Assembly (NCBI GenBank): GCA_039707655.1
Contig: CM077673.1
Location: forward strand, 267,696,288-267,760,287
Origin: Elymus sibiricus
Lineage: Eukaryota; Streptophyta; Magnoliopsida; Poales; Poaceae
Length of the DNA: 64,000 bases
Direction of reading: 5' to 3'
The notes beneath the pieces were generated by a model. The model was not told where the DNA came from and ran no database searches. It saw only the letters and a program-made list of their open reading frames with translations. Below are positions 34,234 to 45,100 of the stretch, one piece after another; positions within the stretch are counted from its first letter, which is position 1; every line of letters begins with the position of its first letter. A program made the position numbers and the translations under genes.

Positions 34234-35299
34234 GGAAAAATGGGTAGTAAGCTCAAAACCTTATCCAATTAGCATAAGTCTCAAGGAAATTCAGGACATA
34301 CTCAAGACTGACCAGGCTATGGACCGCAAGTCTTTCAACATGGCAGTACGCATGCTTGCATGTGATGAATTAATGATGTTGAAAGACACACCAGATCACT
34401 TCATGGACCTAAAGTTTTGTGTAAGTTACTATTGCAACGGCACATCATTATTTTACCTTGTTTCTAAGTCTTATGTTTGCCCAGGCGATGATGTACGAAT
34501 ATGCACGAGATCCAAAACTATGCACCATGCCAGATATTCAGTCCTTGGCAGAACTTTTTCATAGTTGGCCTGGGACGGACTATAGCATTTCATCGTGCAG
34601 ATTGGTAATGTTGGTTCCGTATCTATTATATGTATTGTCATGATTGTTTTTTTTTTCTAATACATATGTTTGTAGATAATATTTCCATATGCTTCCCTTG
34701 ATCACTTTATCTTGTTCATCATCGACCAACAAGCCAAAACTATCTCTATATTGGACTCCGATCCCTTGGCATATCTGATGCCTCGGTGGAGCTTAAGATG
34801 ATCCAGGACCTTAGATATGCATTTAAACTCCAAAGAATCGCATTTTACCTAAACCAAGCACTCAGAGTAGCGAATCTGGAATGGAACGATGATATTTTTT
34901 ATCGGCATCGTCGGCTACCAGCCTGTGTTCCAAAAAGCACCGATAGGTCAGTGCCTTTGAAACCATTAAAGCATCTTATTTAGTTTTTGCAATGCTCAAA
35001 ATGATGACAATGAATTTATCTACAGGAACTTGTCTGGTTATTATGCATTTAGTTATATGCTCTCATGGAATTAGATAGATTTGAATCAACCAATTTGCAA
35101 GGTTAGTATTCATTGTTTCACATTTTAAAATTTTACTATGCGAAAACTCCAAAGATATTAACTTATTATCCTCATTCAGGATGGGGACCAACTAAGGAAG
35201 CAATTCTTGGCGCACCTTCTCAGTTACATTGACAATGAGGCTGGAGACAATATTCCCGTTCTTGCACGAGAATTGATTAGCCGTATTAGAAAATACTAA
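34234..35299 (+). pseudogene. Ulp1-like (C48) cysteine protease domain, decayed
   Basis: Five exons with GT...AG introns and consistent phases: 34234-34420, 34485-34604, 34676-34946, 35026-35101, 35180-35299 (stop TAA). The protein resembles the C48 proteases often carried by plant transposons. Catalytic His is in SLDHFILFII and Asp in ISILDSD; the segment where Cys is expected reads NLSGYYAF, so Cys seems replaced by Leu. Exon 3 is one base short (frameshift near 34768), because 271 bases give the wrong phase while 272 would fit. A TAG at 35071-35073 (SW-N-stop-I) is readable as CAG. Related enzymes remove SUMO or process similar proteins; this copy cannot. Confidence 0.65.
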
Positions 35300-36152
35300 G
35301 ATAATAGTGTATTTTTGTCTCTATGCATGTGATGCTAAAATGTTTTCTTGAATTATTATTTTTTAGTGCAACCAAACTATTTTTCTATGCATGTTAATTC
35401 TCACATGTATTTTGTATATTAGTCGAGACGGGCATTCTATAAGTTAACCAGTTTGAATGAAAATTCAAAGAATAGAGTATAGAATTCACAAAGAATATTT
35501 GGCATATATATACTAGAATGAATCGTGCATCATCAAGTTTTTTTTCAATTTTTTTATGTTGAGTCGATTTTTTTGTTGAGGTTTCTATACAATCCAAAAG
35601 ATGTAAAGATTTTCATGAAATTTTAAACCTTGACATGATAACGACTCTAACATCCCTAGAGTCGTATTTGATTAGGCAAAGAGAATTGACATATACTTTT
35701 TCTTATCATTTGAATATTGTTAACTAACTCATGATGAGAAATATATTCATCTACATTTTGAGCAGAAGCTTCTCAACTATGTTTTGTATTGCAACAATTT
35801 TGAAGAGGAATGGTACCTTTACAATGATTTCATTTTTGAGAAAACAAGAATTTAATTTGCGTCTTCCAGGAATTAACCCAAGTGTCTGTTTGTTAGGTCA
35901 TGTGTCACTTTATTAACATATATTATTAGATCTCTTGATTATTTTTCCATGTCAGTGTGTTATTAAACATTTAGAAAATTGCTAACAAGAATGAAAGACA
36001 AAATGTGTTCAAAAGACTATGCAAGCTTACTAGTTAAATGAAGGTAGCTTAGCAACTAAAAACTAAGCATCATGCATTGGAAAGTTTAGTTGTTAAGCTT
36101 TTTAATACGCTTAGCACCTCATCTAAACATCCATGCATTGGAAGAGGTCTTA

Positions 36153-37031
36153 GGAGACACGCTCTACTTGAAAGGGCTAGCACTTTGGCACGAGGAGCCG
36201 AGTCGCCACGGGCGGGCGGGCATATGGCAAGTGGGGGAGCACTCGCTGTCGCGGTGGGCAGCGACGCCGACGCCGACGCCCGCGTCCGACATGGCCGCAG
36301 AGTGGAATTCGTCCAGACGCCGACATTTTCCCGTTGTGAAATCCACAGCCACGCGAGACGCAGACTAATCACACATACATGGCGTTGACGTACGGCCATG
36401 GCAAGGAAGCTGTCGCTCGCCGCGGAGCCCACCTATCGATCAAGTGTATATGCGTCTCTCTCTCTCTGTCTCGTCGACCGACTTTTCTTAGTAGGAGTAT
36501 TATTATTTTTCCCACGCAGATTAGATTCGTCTGCCCCGCGATGGGCTTTCGTGGTGAGTGCGACTGAAGTCTAGTAGCAGCAGCAGCAGCTAAGCGGGGA
36601 CAAGTCTGGTCTGATCCACTCTCGGAAACTGAGGCCCCAAAATGGACATGAACCAACCAAACTGATCCACTCCCTCGAAAAAAGCACGCACTCGCAACAA
36701 TCGCCGTCCAAACATGGAGACCGCTGTTTGTATTGAGGCGCTAGCTGCAACAGGAAGAATCTCAGAAAGAGATCAGGAGCAGAAGCACACGATTCCACAA
36801 GCATTACGTGCTGCCTCACCTTTAAGCTTTGCACGCATGGGCAAAGCCCGGAGCCACTCTTGTTTTTATATAAGTATACTATAATAAGATAACGTGTTGC
36901 TTAATCCATGAAGACGCTGGAGCTTAAAGGTTAAGCGACAAGGAGTATATGAACAATGAACTGTACTAATAAGTGATGGCATTGCGATCAACCCTCTGTT
37001 CTTCACCGCGCCGAAATAAGATGTACTATAA
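36153..37031. other. intertransposon DNA, no gene recognised
   Basis: About 880 bp of mixed composition. Several overlapping ORFs on both strands lie in a GC-rich patch (36180-36420) and contradict one another. A short (AGC)5 run lies near 36578-36592. It may be old promoter or intergenic DNA. I see no gene. Confidence 0.4.
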
Positions 37032-37775
37032 GAGCATCTACAACCATGTCCCCTGTATCCGCCCCAAACGACCAGACGAGGAGGAGCTCACACTCCACAT
37101 TGCTCTTCACCGTTCGTGGATGGATTGGGACGGGAACTCCTCCTCCACGGTGTTTCCGTCTTCCTGGGTGGGCAGCTCATCGTCTGCGGCGGCCCGACGC
37201 CGCCCTACGTGCTCCCTGTCATCCCTGGCGAGGTGACAGGCGAGCAGCGGCACCAGGTACCGCCAGCAGCTGCCCTTGTTGGGAGCCGCTGGGTGCTGGT
37301 GCCCGCGCCCCCAACCCACGGCTGTGGCGGCGGTAGTCGGTGATGGAGGGGCACGCCTATCACTAGGCGAGGAAGAAGGCGGAGCATCGAGGTACGACTG
37401 CGGGTCATCTAGATTTGCGTCGGAGCAGCTGCCGCCCGACACCGACGATGATGAGGTGCTCCGCGCCGCAATCCGGCTCTCATACACCTTGGTGGAGACA
37501 GATGCCCACCGTCAGCGTCAAGGGAATGCATCGACGCTCCGTCGGGCGCTCGAGGAGTCCACAAAACCAGCGCGACAGAAGGAGGTGGTGGCGTAGAGAA
37601 CCGCACGGTTCGCGGTGGAACAGAACCACGCTGCCCACCATATGGCGAGGTTCCTCCACTCATCCGACGACGACGACAGCGGCACGAGGGACGATGACTC
37701 GCCGCCCACCGCGGATGTGTACACCCAGGAGAACCGCCGAGGAAGTGGTGAACTTTGGCTGCCCGCATTTGTTTA
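37032..37775 (+). mobile_element. right-truncated DNA transposon, TIR GAGCATCTACAACC
   Basis: It starts GAGCATCTACAACC after TAA (37029-37031), the same terminus as the element ending at 31282. It contains a GC-rich, gene-like stretch: plus-strand frames with PPDTDDDEVLRAAIRLSY, STLRRALEES and, after a TAG at 37594, RFAVEQNHAAHHMARFL. This looks like a decayed Arg/Glu-rich transposon protein. I found no matching right end; the right boundary is where coding-like sequence stops. Confidence 0.45.
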
Positions 37776-38370
37776 ATTATTTTTTAGCATCTATTTTAGT
37801 TAAGTGTGAACTCCGTCGCCCCTTTTGGATGGACTATATATATGTTTGTTGTTCAATTTTAACAAGGTTTCTCTGATCCTCTCTTTTCACACGGAAGATA
37901 AGAAGGTAAAAGTTACTCAGAACCGCTAGTTAATGAAATCAACGGCTCAGATCAAATTATATACTCTTACCTCTCATCTGAAAAGAAAGGGGTAAAAGGG
38001 ATCATGTTAAGAAACCTTATGTATGTTTTATGCGATGATATACATACTATACATGAGTTTATATGAATTTAAGTGCAGATGTTTGGGGTTGTGGACTTGT
38101 TGTTGTAAAGTAAGCAAAATTGCGTCTGTCCAGTCAATACCAGTCGAGGCGTCCGCAGACGGATAATGGAGTAGACTAGACAATCCTATTATAGATACTC
38201 CGACTCCACTAATATGAATTACTGCATCAAATGTGTAGGAGTACTAATGGAGTTGCATCCAGTGCCCCAAAGGTTAGTCCGAAGTAACTTTGACTAGTGT
38301 CATGCATATGACACTAATCTATCTTATTATCTTCATAGTGTTAGTGTAAAGTAATTTAGAAGTAGTATTA
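37776..38370. other. AT-rich intergenic DNA with a possible MITE (37874-38007)
   Basis: No gene. Around 37874-38007 the two ends are loosely inverted copies (GATCCTCTCTTTTCA and TGAAAAGAAAGG...GGGATC), which suggests a small MITE. The match is imperfect and no target duplication is clear. Confidence 0.3.
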
Positions 38371-38424
38371 TACTTCCTCCATCTCATGTGTCAAAAATGC
38401 TCTTATATTATGCGACGGAGAGAG
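38371..38424. mobile_element. Stowaway-like MITE remnant
   Basis: Ends read CTTCCTCCATCTCA and GCGACGGAGAGAG, close to the Stowaway terminus CTCCCTCCGT and its complement, only about 50 bp apart. It looks like an internally deleted copy, preceded by TA. Confidence 0.45.
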
Positions 38425-38763
38425 TCGATGATTGCATTTATTAAATTGTAGATTTACTTTGATTTGGGTTGTGTTATGTTACAATAACATGTTATGTTAC
38501 TCTAAACACCTCTTTCCTTATTAACTATGTGTCACATAAAAGTATGATTAACAATATAGCCAAGAGCCGGCTATATGAAGTGGCCATGTCACTTATAACC
38601 AATCTAATAGCTCATTCATACAATACTTTGTTATATAGTGAGCTAAATCATTAATATATGACCCATATCTTTCTCTCACAAAGATTATTAGGGCTCGTGC
38701 TATAGCCGGCTGTAAACTTGTAGCCTACTTCTCTTCTTTCTCCTCTTCACTCTCCTTCACTTA
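38425..38763. other. AT-rich DNA, probably part of a MITE split by the Harbinger element
   Basis: The phrases GCCGGCTATATGAAGTGGCC (38567) and TATAGCCGGCTGTAAAC (38701), together with TATAGTCCGCCTAC beyond the insertion (41380), resemble a common small grass MITE. I could not fix its ends. Confidence 0.3.
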
Positions 38764-39547
38764 GGGCGCGTTTGGTTGCCCGCATAATGCCCAACCAGGC
38801 CCGCGGGGAAAGGAATCGGGCTGTTTGGTTGGCATGCATACATTGTTCTGCATGCATAACGCGAACTTTAAATCACTCCTAGCCAGGTCTGCGATCTACG
38901 CTCACATCGGCAGTTTCTCCAGAGCCTGGCTCGTGTGAGGCAAAGGAGGGGAACACGGCGTTGAGCTCGTGCGATCAGGGAGATTGCGCGAGCTCGCGCG
39001 CGTCTCAGAAAAATCGACATGAGGATTTCGGCTCACCTCCCGCCGATTCGGTCGCCCTATTTATCCCCCTTCCTCTCACCGCCCAAAGCACCTGCCACCC
39101 TTCTCCCCCCTTTCGATCTTTCCCGCCGACACGCATCGGCACCGACGACGAGGTAAGCAGAGCTCCTTCATCGGTCGGCGATCCACGGCGGCGGCGACTC
39201 CCCTCCTCAGCTTCTCTGACCCCTCCCGCGCCCCATGAGATGCAGTCATGGCCTCTGTGAGTTCAATCACATCTTTTCTCAATGTTCGTTGTAGCTAGAT
39301 CTGAGAGGATGTGGTCATAGGGTTAGATGTGCAAGCATGTGGTAGGATGTGATCTGTTAGCAAATGCTAGATTTTGATGTTGTTGTAGCTATTTGTGCTG
39401 GATCTGTGTAGCTAGAGTAGTATGATAGTGATGAACACTATGGATTTGTGGCATGCTAGAGTTCTGATGTTGAGATAGCTATCTGTTGTGATGTTGTCGT
39501 ACTGTCTGTGATGTGCTTAATGTCTATGCGTGATACGATTGTAGGAC

Positions 39548-40629
39548 ATGACCATGCAGACACAAGATCTTTGTCAGGCCATTGTCCTCGCAGACAGCCG
39601 GTTCGCGGCCTCCTATGTCGAGGACTCGCAACCCCTCCTCGATCAGAACATGCCTGTTGATTCATATGTGTTCGAGGTGTCACCTGGTGCGTCTATCTTT
39701 GTGCCAGTTATGCTCGTTGAGCCAACTGCCACTTCTGATGCTGCTGCACTGAAGGCCAAGAAGGATGGTAGGGGGGACAATATAAGTGGTAACCGTTCAT
39801 GTTCATGTTCATGCTGAACAAGATGTGCGAGCTCGTCTCTAGTAGGGTTAGGACTGACAAGGGCTTCAAGGAGGTGCACTTGAACACCGTTGCCAAGTAG
39901 GTGTTCGAGTTCTGTGGCCAGGAGGTGAGCCCCACCCAGGTGTACAACCACATGAGGGAGTGGAGAGCTCGATGGATCCAAGTGTCCAAGCTCAGAGACC
40001 TTAGCGGCACCTCCTGGGATCAGAGCACTTGCTCTATCGTTCTAGAGGTAGAGCACTACACCGGTCATGTCGCGGTTAGCTCACTGCCCCCTTTGTTTTG
40101 CACACTCTCAACCATTGCCTTCTAGCAACTAACAACACTTGTGCTTCTATCTTAGGACCACCCCAAGGACGCCGAGTTGCTCAACACACCCATCTAGAAC
40201 TACAACCAGATGCAGCACATATTCTCCTTCAGACTGGCAGCCTGCAAGCATGCCATGGGCTCCGGTGAGGCTCTCGGTTCTCCTTCGGCCTGGCAACCGC
40301 CGACCATCCCAGGCATCCCGGACGTAGAGGGAGTGCTTAATGGCCCCGATAAGCCATTTGAGCCTGTCCCTGTGCTCGATAGTACGAGGAAGAGGGGCAG
40401 CCTGATGGAGGAGGAGATCAGTGTCTTCAGCAGCATGACTGAGGCCGTGAAGGGGGTGGCAACCGCCATTAGGGAGAGCAAGACCCTCGACGTCCACCCT
40501 GACCTCTACAACGCCGTCATGGAGCAAGGTGACTTCGGCGATGAGGCTCTCAGGGCAGCTTGCGGTGAAGAACTTCATCATCATCGTGCAGTTCGTCGTC
40601 ATTGCTCTGCTGTGGCGTTGGTGTGCTAG
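39548..40629 (+). pseudogene. Harbinger Myb/SANT-like protein gene
   Basis: The gene begins at an ATG (39548) just after an acceptor-like TTGTAG. After a frameshift near 39780 comes a Myb/SANT-like DNA-binding domain (Myb_DNA-bind_3 type): MLNKMCELVSSRVRTDKGF, VSPTQVYNHMREWRARW, LSGTSWDQSTC. A short intron (about 40075-40156) is followed by DHPKDAELLNTPI and a C-terminal region to a stop at 40627-40629. In Harbinger elements this protein helps bring the transposase to the nucleus and the element ends. Damage: one frameshift, a stop at 39898 (TAG, in AK-stop-V) and a TAG at 40195. It has no transposase partner here. Confidence 0.7.
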
Positions 40630-40771
40630 ATGTGATCATGTGTGAGTTAACCTCACCACATAGGGTATAAGGTTAGCACTCCTTGCACCGTGTATGCAAC
40701 CAAACAACGTGTTTATGTGTGAGTTCGGACAATGCGGGCAACCAAACACCGTGCGCTAAGCTATCCCCTAA

Positions 40772-41217
40772 GAGCATCGACAGCCGGACGCCTCAAACGA
40801 CCCCTCATACGCCCGGGGACGCGCCCGGTCAGTGACCGGACAGGAGAGAGAAGGAAAAAAAAGTGACCCAACCTGATCCCTCATATCATCCCTATACGCC
40901 CGGGCTGTCCGCGAACTCTCATATCCATCTCAAATATAGGGAGGATATGAGGGCTCGCGGACGCGCCCGGGCGTGCCCGGTCAGTCCGCCACGTAGGACG
41001 CGACCCCACACCGGACCACCTTTTCTTTTTCTTTATTCATTCTTTTCTTTCTCTCTCTTCCTCTCCACCAATCACGTGCAAGTGACCGGACATATGAGGA
41101 AGAAAATGAGGAGTGTGGCTGCGTGGACAGACAAATAGGGGACACGCCCAGTCACTGACCGGGCGCGTCCGCGGGCGTTTAGGGGGTCATATTTGCTATG
41201 TCCGGCTATAGATGCTC
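40772..41217. mobile_element. 446-bp MITE nested in the Harbinger element, TSD TAA
   Basis: Ends: GAGCATCGACAGCCGGAC and (reverse complement) GAGCATCTATAGCCGGAC, 15 of 18 matching. Exact TAA duplications lie at 40769-40771 and 41218-41220. Inside are repeated CGCCCGGTCAGTGACCGG-type palindromes, also seen at 31218-31240. No ORF of interest. Confidence 0.8.
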
Positions 41218-41355
41218 TAATGCGTGAGAACTAAATGCGGACAACCAAACAGATTGCAGATGTTGGTTTAGAGGTTGTATTTGCTTAACCAGCCTCATGT
41301 GAGCCAGCCTTGAGCTAGCCAAGGCCGGCTGCTACGACCGCCAAACACGCCTTTA

Positions 41356-42160
41356 TGCATAAATTTGATGTGGGATCTTTTATAGTCCGCCTACATCACT
41401 CTATTATACTTGTTTATAAACTTGTCTTAAAATGCGCTATGTTACTGGCCATGTGACCGGCCAAAGTAAACAGGAATATAGAGCAGTAGTACTATTTAAC
41501 TGGACTGCCAGACCGAAGGAAAATTCAACTGGCAAGGAGTCTTCGTAGCCCACCCGCTGGATATTCAGCTAGACGAAGGCGAGAATAATTCCGACTCGGA
41601 GGAAGGTAAAAAAAAACAGAAAGTCGTCGGCACGTGTTCCCACGAAGCGACAAAAATCACGCAAAACCCATTGGACTCCCGAACCACCGCCCCCCGACAC
41701 ACTGACCCCACAACTGCCCGGCCCCGACAGTCAGTCACCGTAACCTTTTGAACTCAGGTCGAGCCCGAGCTGTACCCGCGATGCTCCCTCCTCACCGGCG
41801 GTTTATTCCCTCGCCTGCGATTACGCTTGCGCTTGCCCTGTCGATCGGCTCCCTCCCCTCCCCTCCCCTGCTCTGCTTCCCACTACTACTCCTACTATTC
41901 CATAGTACACCACTGATGCCAACAACTGCCGCTCCGCTGCCACTAGTCACCATCTCGAGTCTCCGCCCAATTTTTATTACGGAGCACCATCGCCCACGCC
42001 CAATCATCATTCGTCTCCAATCCCCAGGAGCACCCACCTCCGCCCCGGCCGCGCGCGAGATCCCACGCACCAAAAACCGCGCGCGGATTCTCGCCGGCAT
42101 CGATCTCGCGCCGCGCCTGCTTGTTGGGGACCCGTACGTCGGCTGTGCGAGGCGAAGGCG
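41356..42160 (+). promoter_or_regulatory. upstream region and 5' leader of the ILK-like gene
   Basis: About 800 bp between the Harbinger element and the ATG. The last 400 bp are C/T-rich and free of transposon ends, as expected of a cereal core promoter and leader. I see no convincing TATA box. The overlapping ORFs (for example 41748-42182 and the long minus-strand ORF 41792-42514) come from GC-rich sequence and have no recognisable content. Confidence 0.4.
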
Positions 42161-45100
42161 ATGGCCGCGGCGGCGAAGCTGACGCGGAGCTTCTCGCGGC
42201 AGCTGTCGTCGGGGGCGGCGCGGGTATGGCGCCAGCTCTCGCTGGAGCCGCACACTCCACGGCGTGGCGCGGCCGCGGCGACGGGGGCCGTGGCGGCGGC
42301 GGCGGGGCCGACCAGGTTCGGCCTCGCGAGGCAGTCGTCGCTCGACCCGACGCCGGCGCCCGACGCGGCGGTGCTGGCCATGCCGGAGAACCTGGACGCC
42401 ACCATGCGGCTGCTGTACGCGGCGTGCCAGGGGGACGCGGCCGGCGTGGAGGAGCTCCTCAGGGAAGGGGTGGACGTCGACAGCATTGACTTCGACGGCC
42501 GCACGGCGCTGCACATCGCCGCCTGCGAGGGCCGCGGGGAGGTGGTGCGCCTGCTGCTCGACTGGAAGGCCAACATCAACGCCCGGGACCGATGGGGGAG
42601 CACGGTGCGCCCTTCGCCAAACTCTCTTCTCTCGCCACCCTGCTATGCATCACCTGAATTTCGCTACACCCCCGTACTTGCCTACTTCCGATCAAGCATC
42701 TCTGGTCATTTCGTGTGTGCAATTATATCGTACTAAAAGGACAGGGTCTGCCACATTGGGGCAATGACCAACCTGATGCATTCGGAAATAGCGATAATAT
42801 AGGCGCGTGATACGTGCAACTACTCATGTAGCTGAACCTGATCTCCGCTTGTATTTCTGTGCACACAATTTCAGCCAGCAGCGGATGCTAAACATTACGG
42901 ACACTTTGAAGTTTACAACCTTCTCAGAGCAAGAGGAGCAAAACTTCCGGTAATGCATTTGTTATTTTCGTAATTCAAAATTCCCAAAAACTGTTCTTAA
43001 CTCTTGCTATGATATGGAGTATATTTTTATATATATTTGTTATTCTCCTCTATCTACTAGAAAACCAAAAAGACTCCAATGGTTGTGTCAAATCCCAAAG
43101 AAGTTCCAGAGTATGAACTGAACCCTCTTGAACTCGAGTTCCGAAGAGGAGAGGAGGTTACAAAGGCATGTGTCAATAAACTCCCTCCTTTTGTTTTCTT
43201 TTTTAGCATGGTGTCTTTTTTCATTTATTTGTATTCAAGTTTCTTAGGTAAGAGTACTAATCATTTTCCATGGAGGACTTTATGATGCTTAAAGTGTTAA
43301 GGTTGAACATGCGATTCTTTATGCCGATTTCCATGATAATTTAAGCTCTACTATTAGTACTCCAAAACAAGAAAATCATATCTTCTACTGTAGGTTCATA
43401 TAAATTTGCATTTGCTGGTTTTATTGGTCTGACATAATTATGACCGCATTATCTGTCATACAATTTTTACAGGGTTACTATGTAGCCAAATGGTATGGCT
43501 CCAAAGTTTTTGTGAAGATACTTGACAAAGATAGCTTCTCAGACGGAGATAGCATGTATGAGCTGCCTCCTTGAACTTTAACATCAATTGACCTTTTTTA
43601 TTTCATAATTATGAAGTTGCACACTGAAGTTTAGTAGTGTATCTAAGACAATTATCATGATGAATTGGGTCTATTATAATCATATAACGCTCAATACTAG
43701 TATAGTTTATTGAGATATTGTGCCAGACAATCCTACAACTCAGTGCCTCGGTGTCCTCTTTGTTCATTAAACTTGAATAATAATTTCTCTTCTTATAAAC
43801 AAGTTACTGGGAAAATATTATTATGTTGATATCACAGTGTTTATTATCATATAATTAGTTTGACAAACTAATTTAATACAGTTTCAGTCTAAACAGTTTT
43901 TTTTTAAAGTTCATATCATGAACTTCTTATTTTGATTTTGGGCTTTGCTTATCATGTTTCATTCAATACTGCTAAGTTCTGTCGTCATATCAACTCAGAG
44001 ATGCATTCAAACACGAGCTTACTTTACTGGAGAAAGCGCGGCATCCCAATTTGGTCCAATTTGTGGGAGCTGTTACACAAAATGTACCACTGATGATTGT
44101 TTCAGAATACCACCAAAAAGTGAGTAGCTGTGCTTGATTCAACAGAACAAATGCATGTATTCACTTTTGATCATTTCGAAAAAAAAATTCTCCAACTAGC
44201 AGGCTTTGTTCAGATAACTTTATGGAGTACTATGCACTTAGATCACCTAAATTTAATTTTTTTGTTATTAAAATAGTAGAAAAGAATCCTATTGGATTTA
44301 CCTGAACAATATTACTCTTCTATCATCAATGACTAGATCTGTGTTCCATCATTAGGGTGATCTAGCGAGTTATCTTGAGACAAAAGGTCGCCTGCAATCT
44401 TATAAAGCGATCAGGTTTGCCCTTGACATTGCAAGGTATGATAGGATTCATGGCATATGTATCTTGTTTTCCTTCAAAGCTGTATCTACCATTTGAACTG
44501 TTGACTGGAACTGCTCATGTCAGTGCATCATTTTGTAGTCACCTGACAATAAGTTTATTTTTAGACCGGAGTAACAAGAAAATTAATTTGATTCGTCTAA
44601 ATGAAAAGGTTTTCAAATTTCAGTCATCTGTTATTTCAATGAAACAAAATGAAATCACAAATGATTTATGAAGTTCATGCACTAGTTTCTGTATTCTGTT
44701 CTTCTACCATCAGAATAGAAGAAAAAGTATTCTGCATTAATTTCTTCTTCTTATTTAGGGGACTAAATTATCTTCACGAGTGCAAGCCAGAGCCAATCAT
44801 CCACGGTGATTTGTCACCAAAGTAAGCTGATCCAAATATATTTTGTCTCTAAACCAGTGCACTGTACTAAATTCAAGTGGTTTATTCTATGTGGACCGTA
44901 CGTTATGATACTTTTGTAAGGTTTCAGAAATATTGTGCGGGATGATGAAGGAAAACTTAAGGTGGCAGGCTTTGGATCACTTGATCTGACAAAAGTCTCC
45001 CAAGATAAACTACAGATGGTTCAGCCAGTGTCAAATTTTGAAAGTATGGTATATTTACCTATTTCACCGTACATTCTTTCTGTGTCATGGTCCTATACGA

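Larger units (their letters stand above)
31286..36149 (+). mobile_element. 4.9-kb TTA-flanked transposon carrying an Ulp1-like gene
   Basis: Both ends carry a 15-bp terminal inverted repeat (left GGCCCCTCCCAATGC, right reverse complement GACCTCTTCCAATGC; 12 of 15 match). A shared subterminal GGTGCTAAG lies 13 bases (left) or 16 bases (right) further in. TTA flanks both sides (31283-31285 and 36150-36152). A 3-bp TTA duplication fits the PIF/Harbinger superfamily. The 5' third has a C-rich leader and a 40-bp direct repeat (about 31625-31700). No transposase is visible, so it would need help in trans. The Ulp1-like gene is its only recognisable cargo. Confidence 0.6.
38764..41352 (+). mobile_element. 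PIF/Harbinger-type element without transposase (2.6 kb)
   Basis: Left end GGGCGCGTTTGGTTG, right end (reverse complement) AGGCGTGTTTGGCGG; TTA flanks both sides (38761-38763 and 41353-41355). The GGG/AGGCGTGTTTGG terminus and TTA duplication are typical of Harbinger elements. It encodes only the Myb/SANT-like protein and lacks the DDE transposase gene, so it is non-autonomous. A smaller TAA-flanked element is nested at 40772-41217. Confidence 0.75.

Noticed and set aside
31453..36035. Helitron with 5' end TCTACTACCCC at 31453 and 3' end near CTAGT at 36030
   Set aside because: The A/T flanks fit at the 5' end, but no GC-rich hairpin precedes the CTAGT. The TTA/TIR interpretation explains both ends better.
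36070..36656. Possible protein-coding gene between transposons
   Set aside because: Opposing ORFs overlap in a GC-rich patch, with no splice pattern, domain or consistent frame.
41792..42514. 240-codon minus-strand ORF opposite exon 1 of the ILK-like gene
   Set aside because: It is antisense to a GC-rich coding exon, Arg-rich and without recognisable domains; such ORFs are expected at high GC3.
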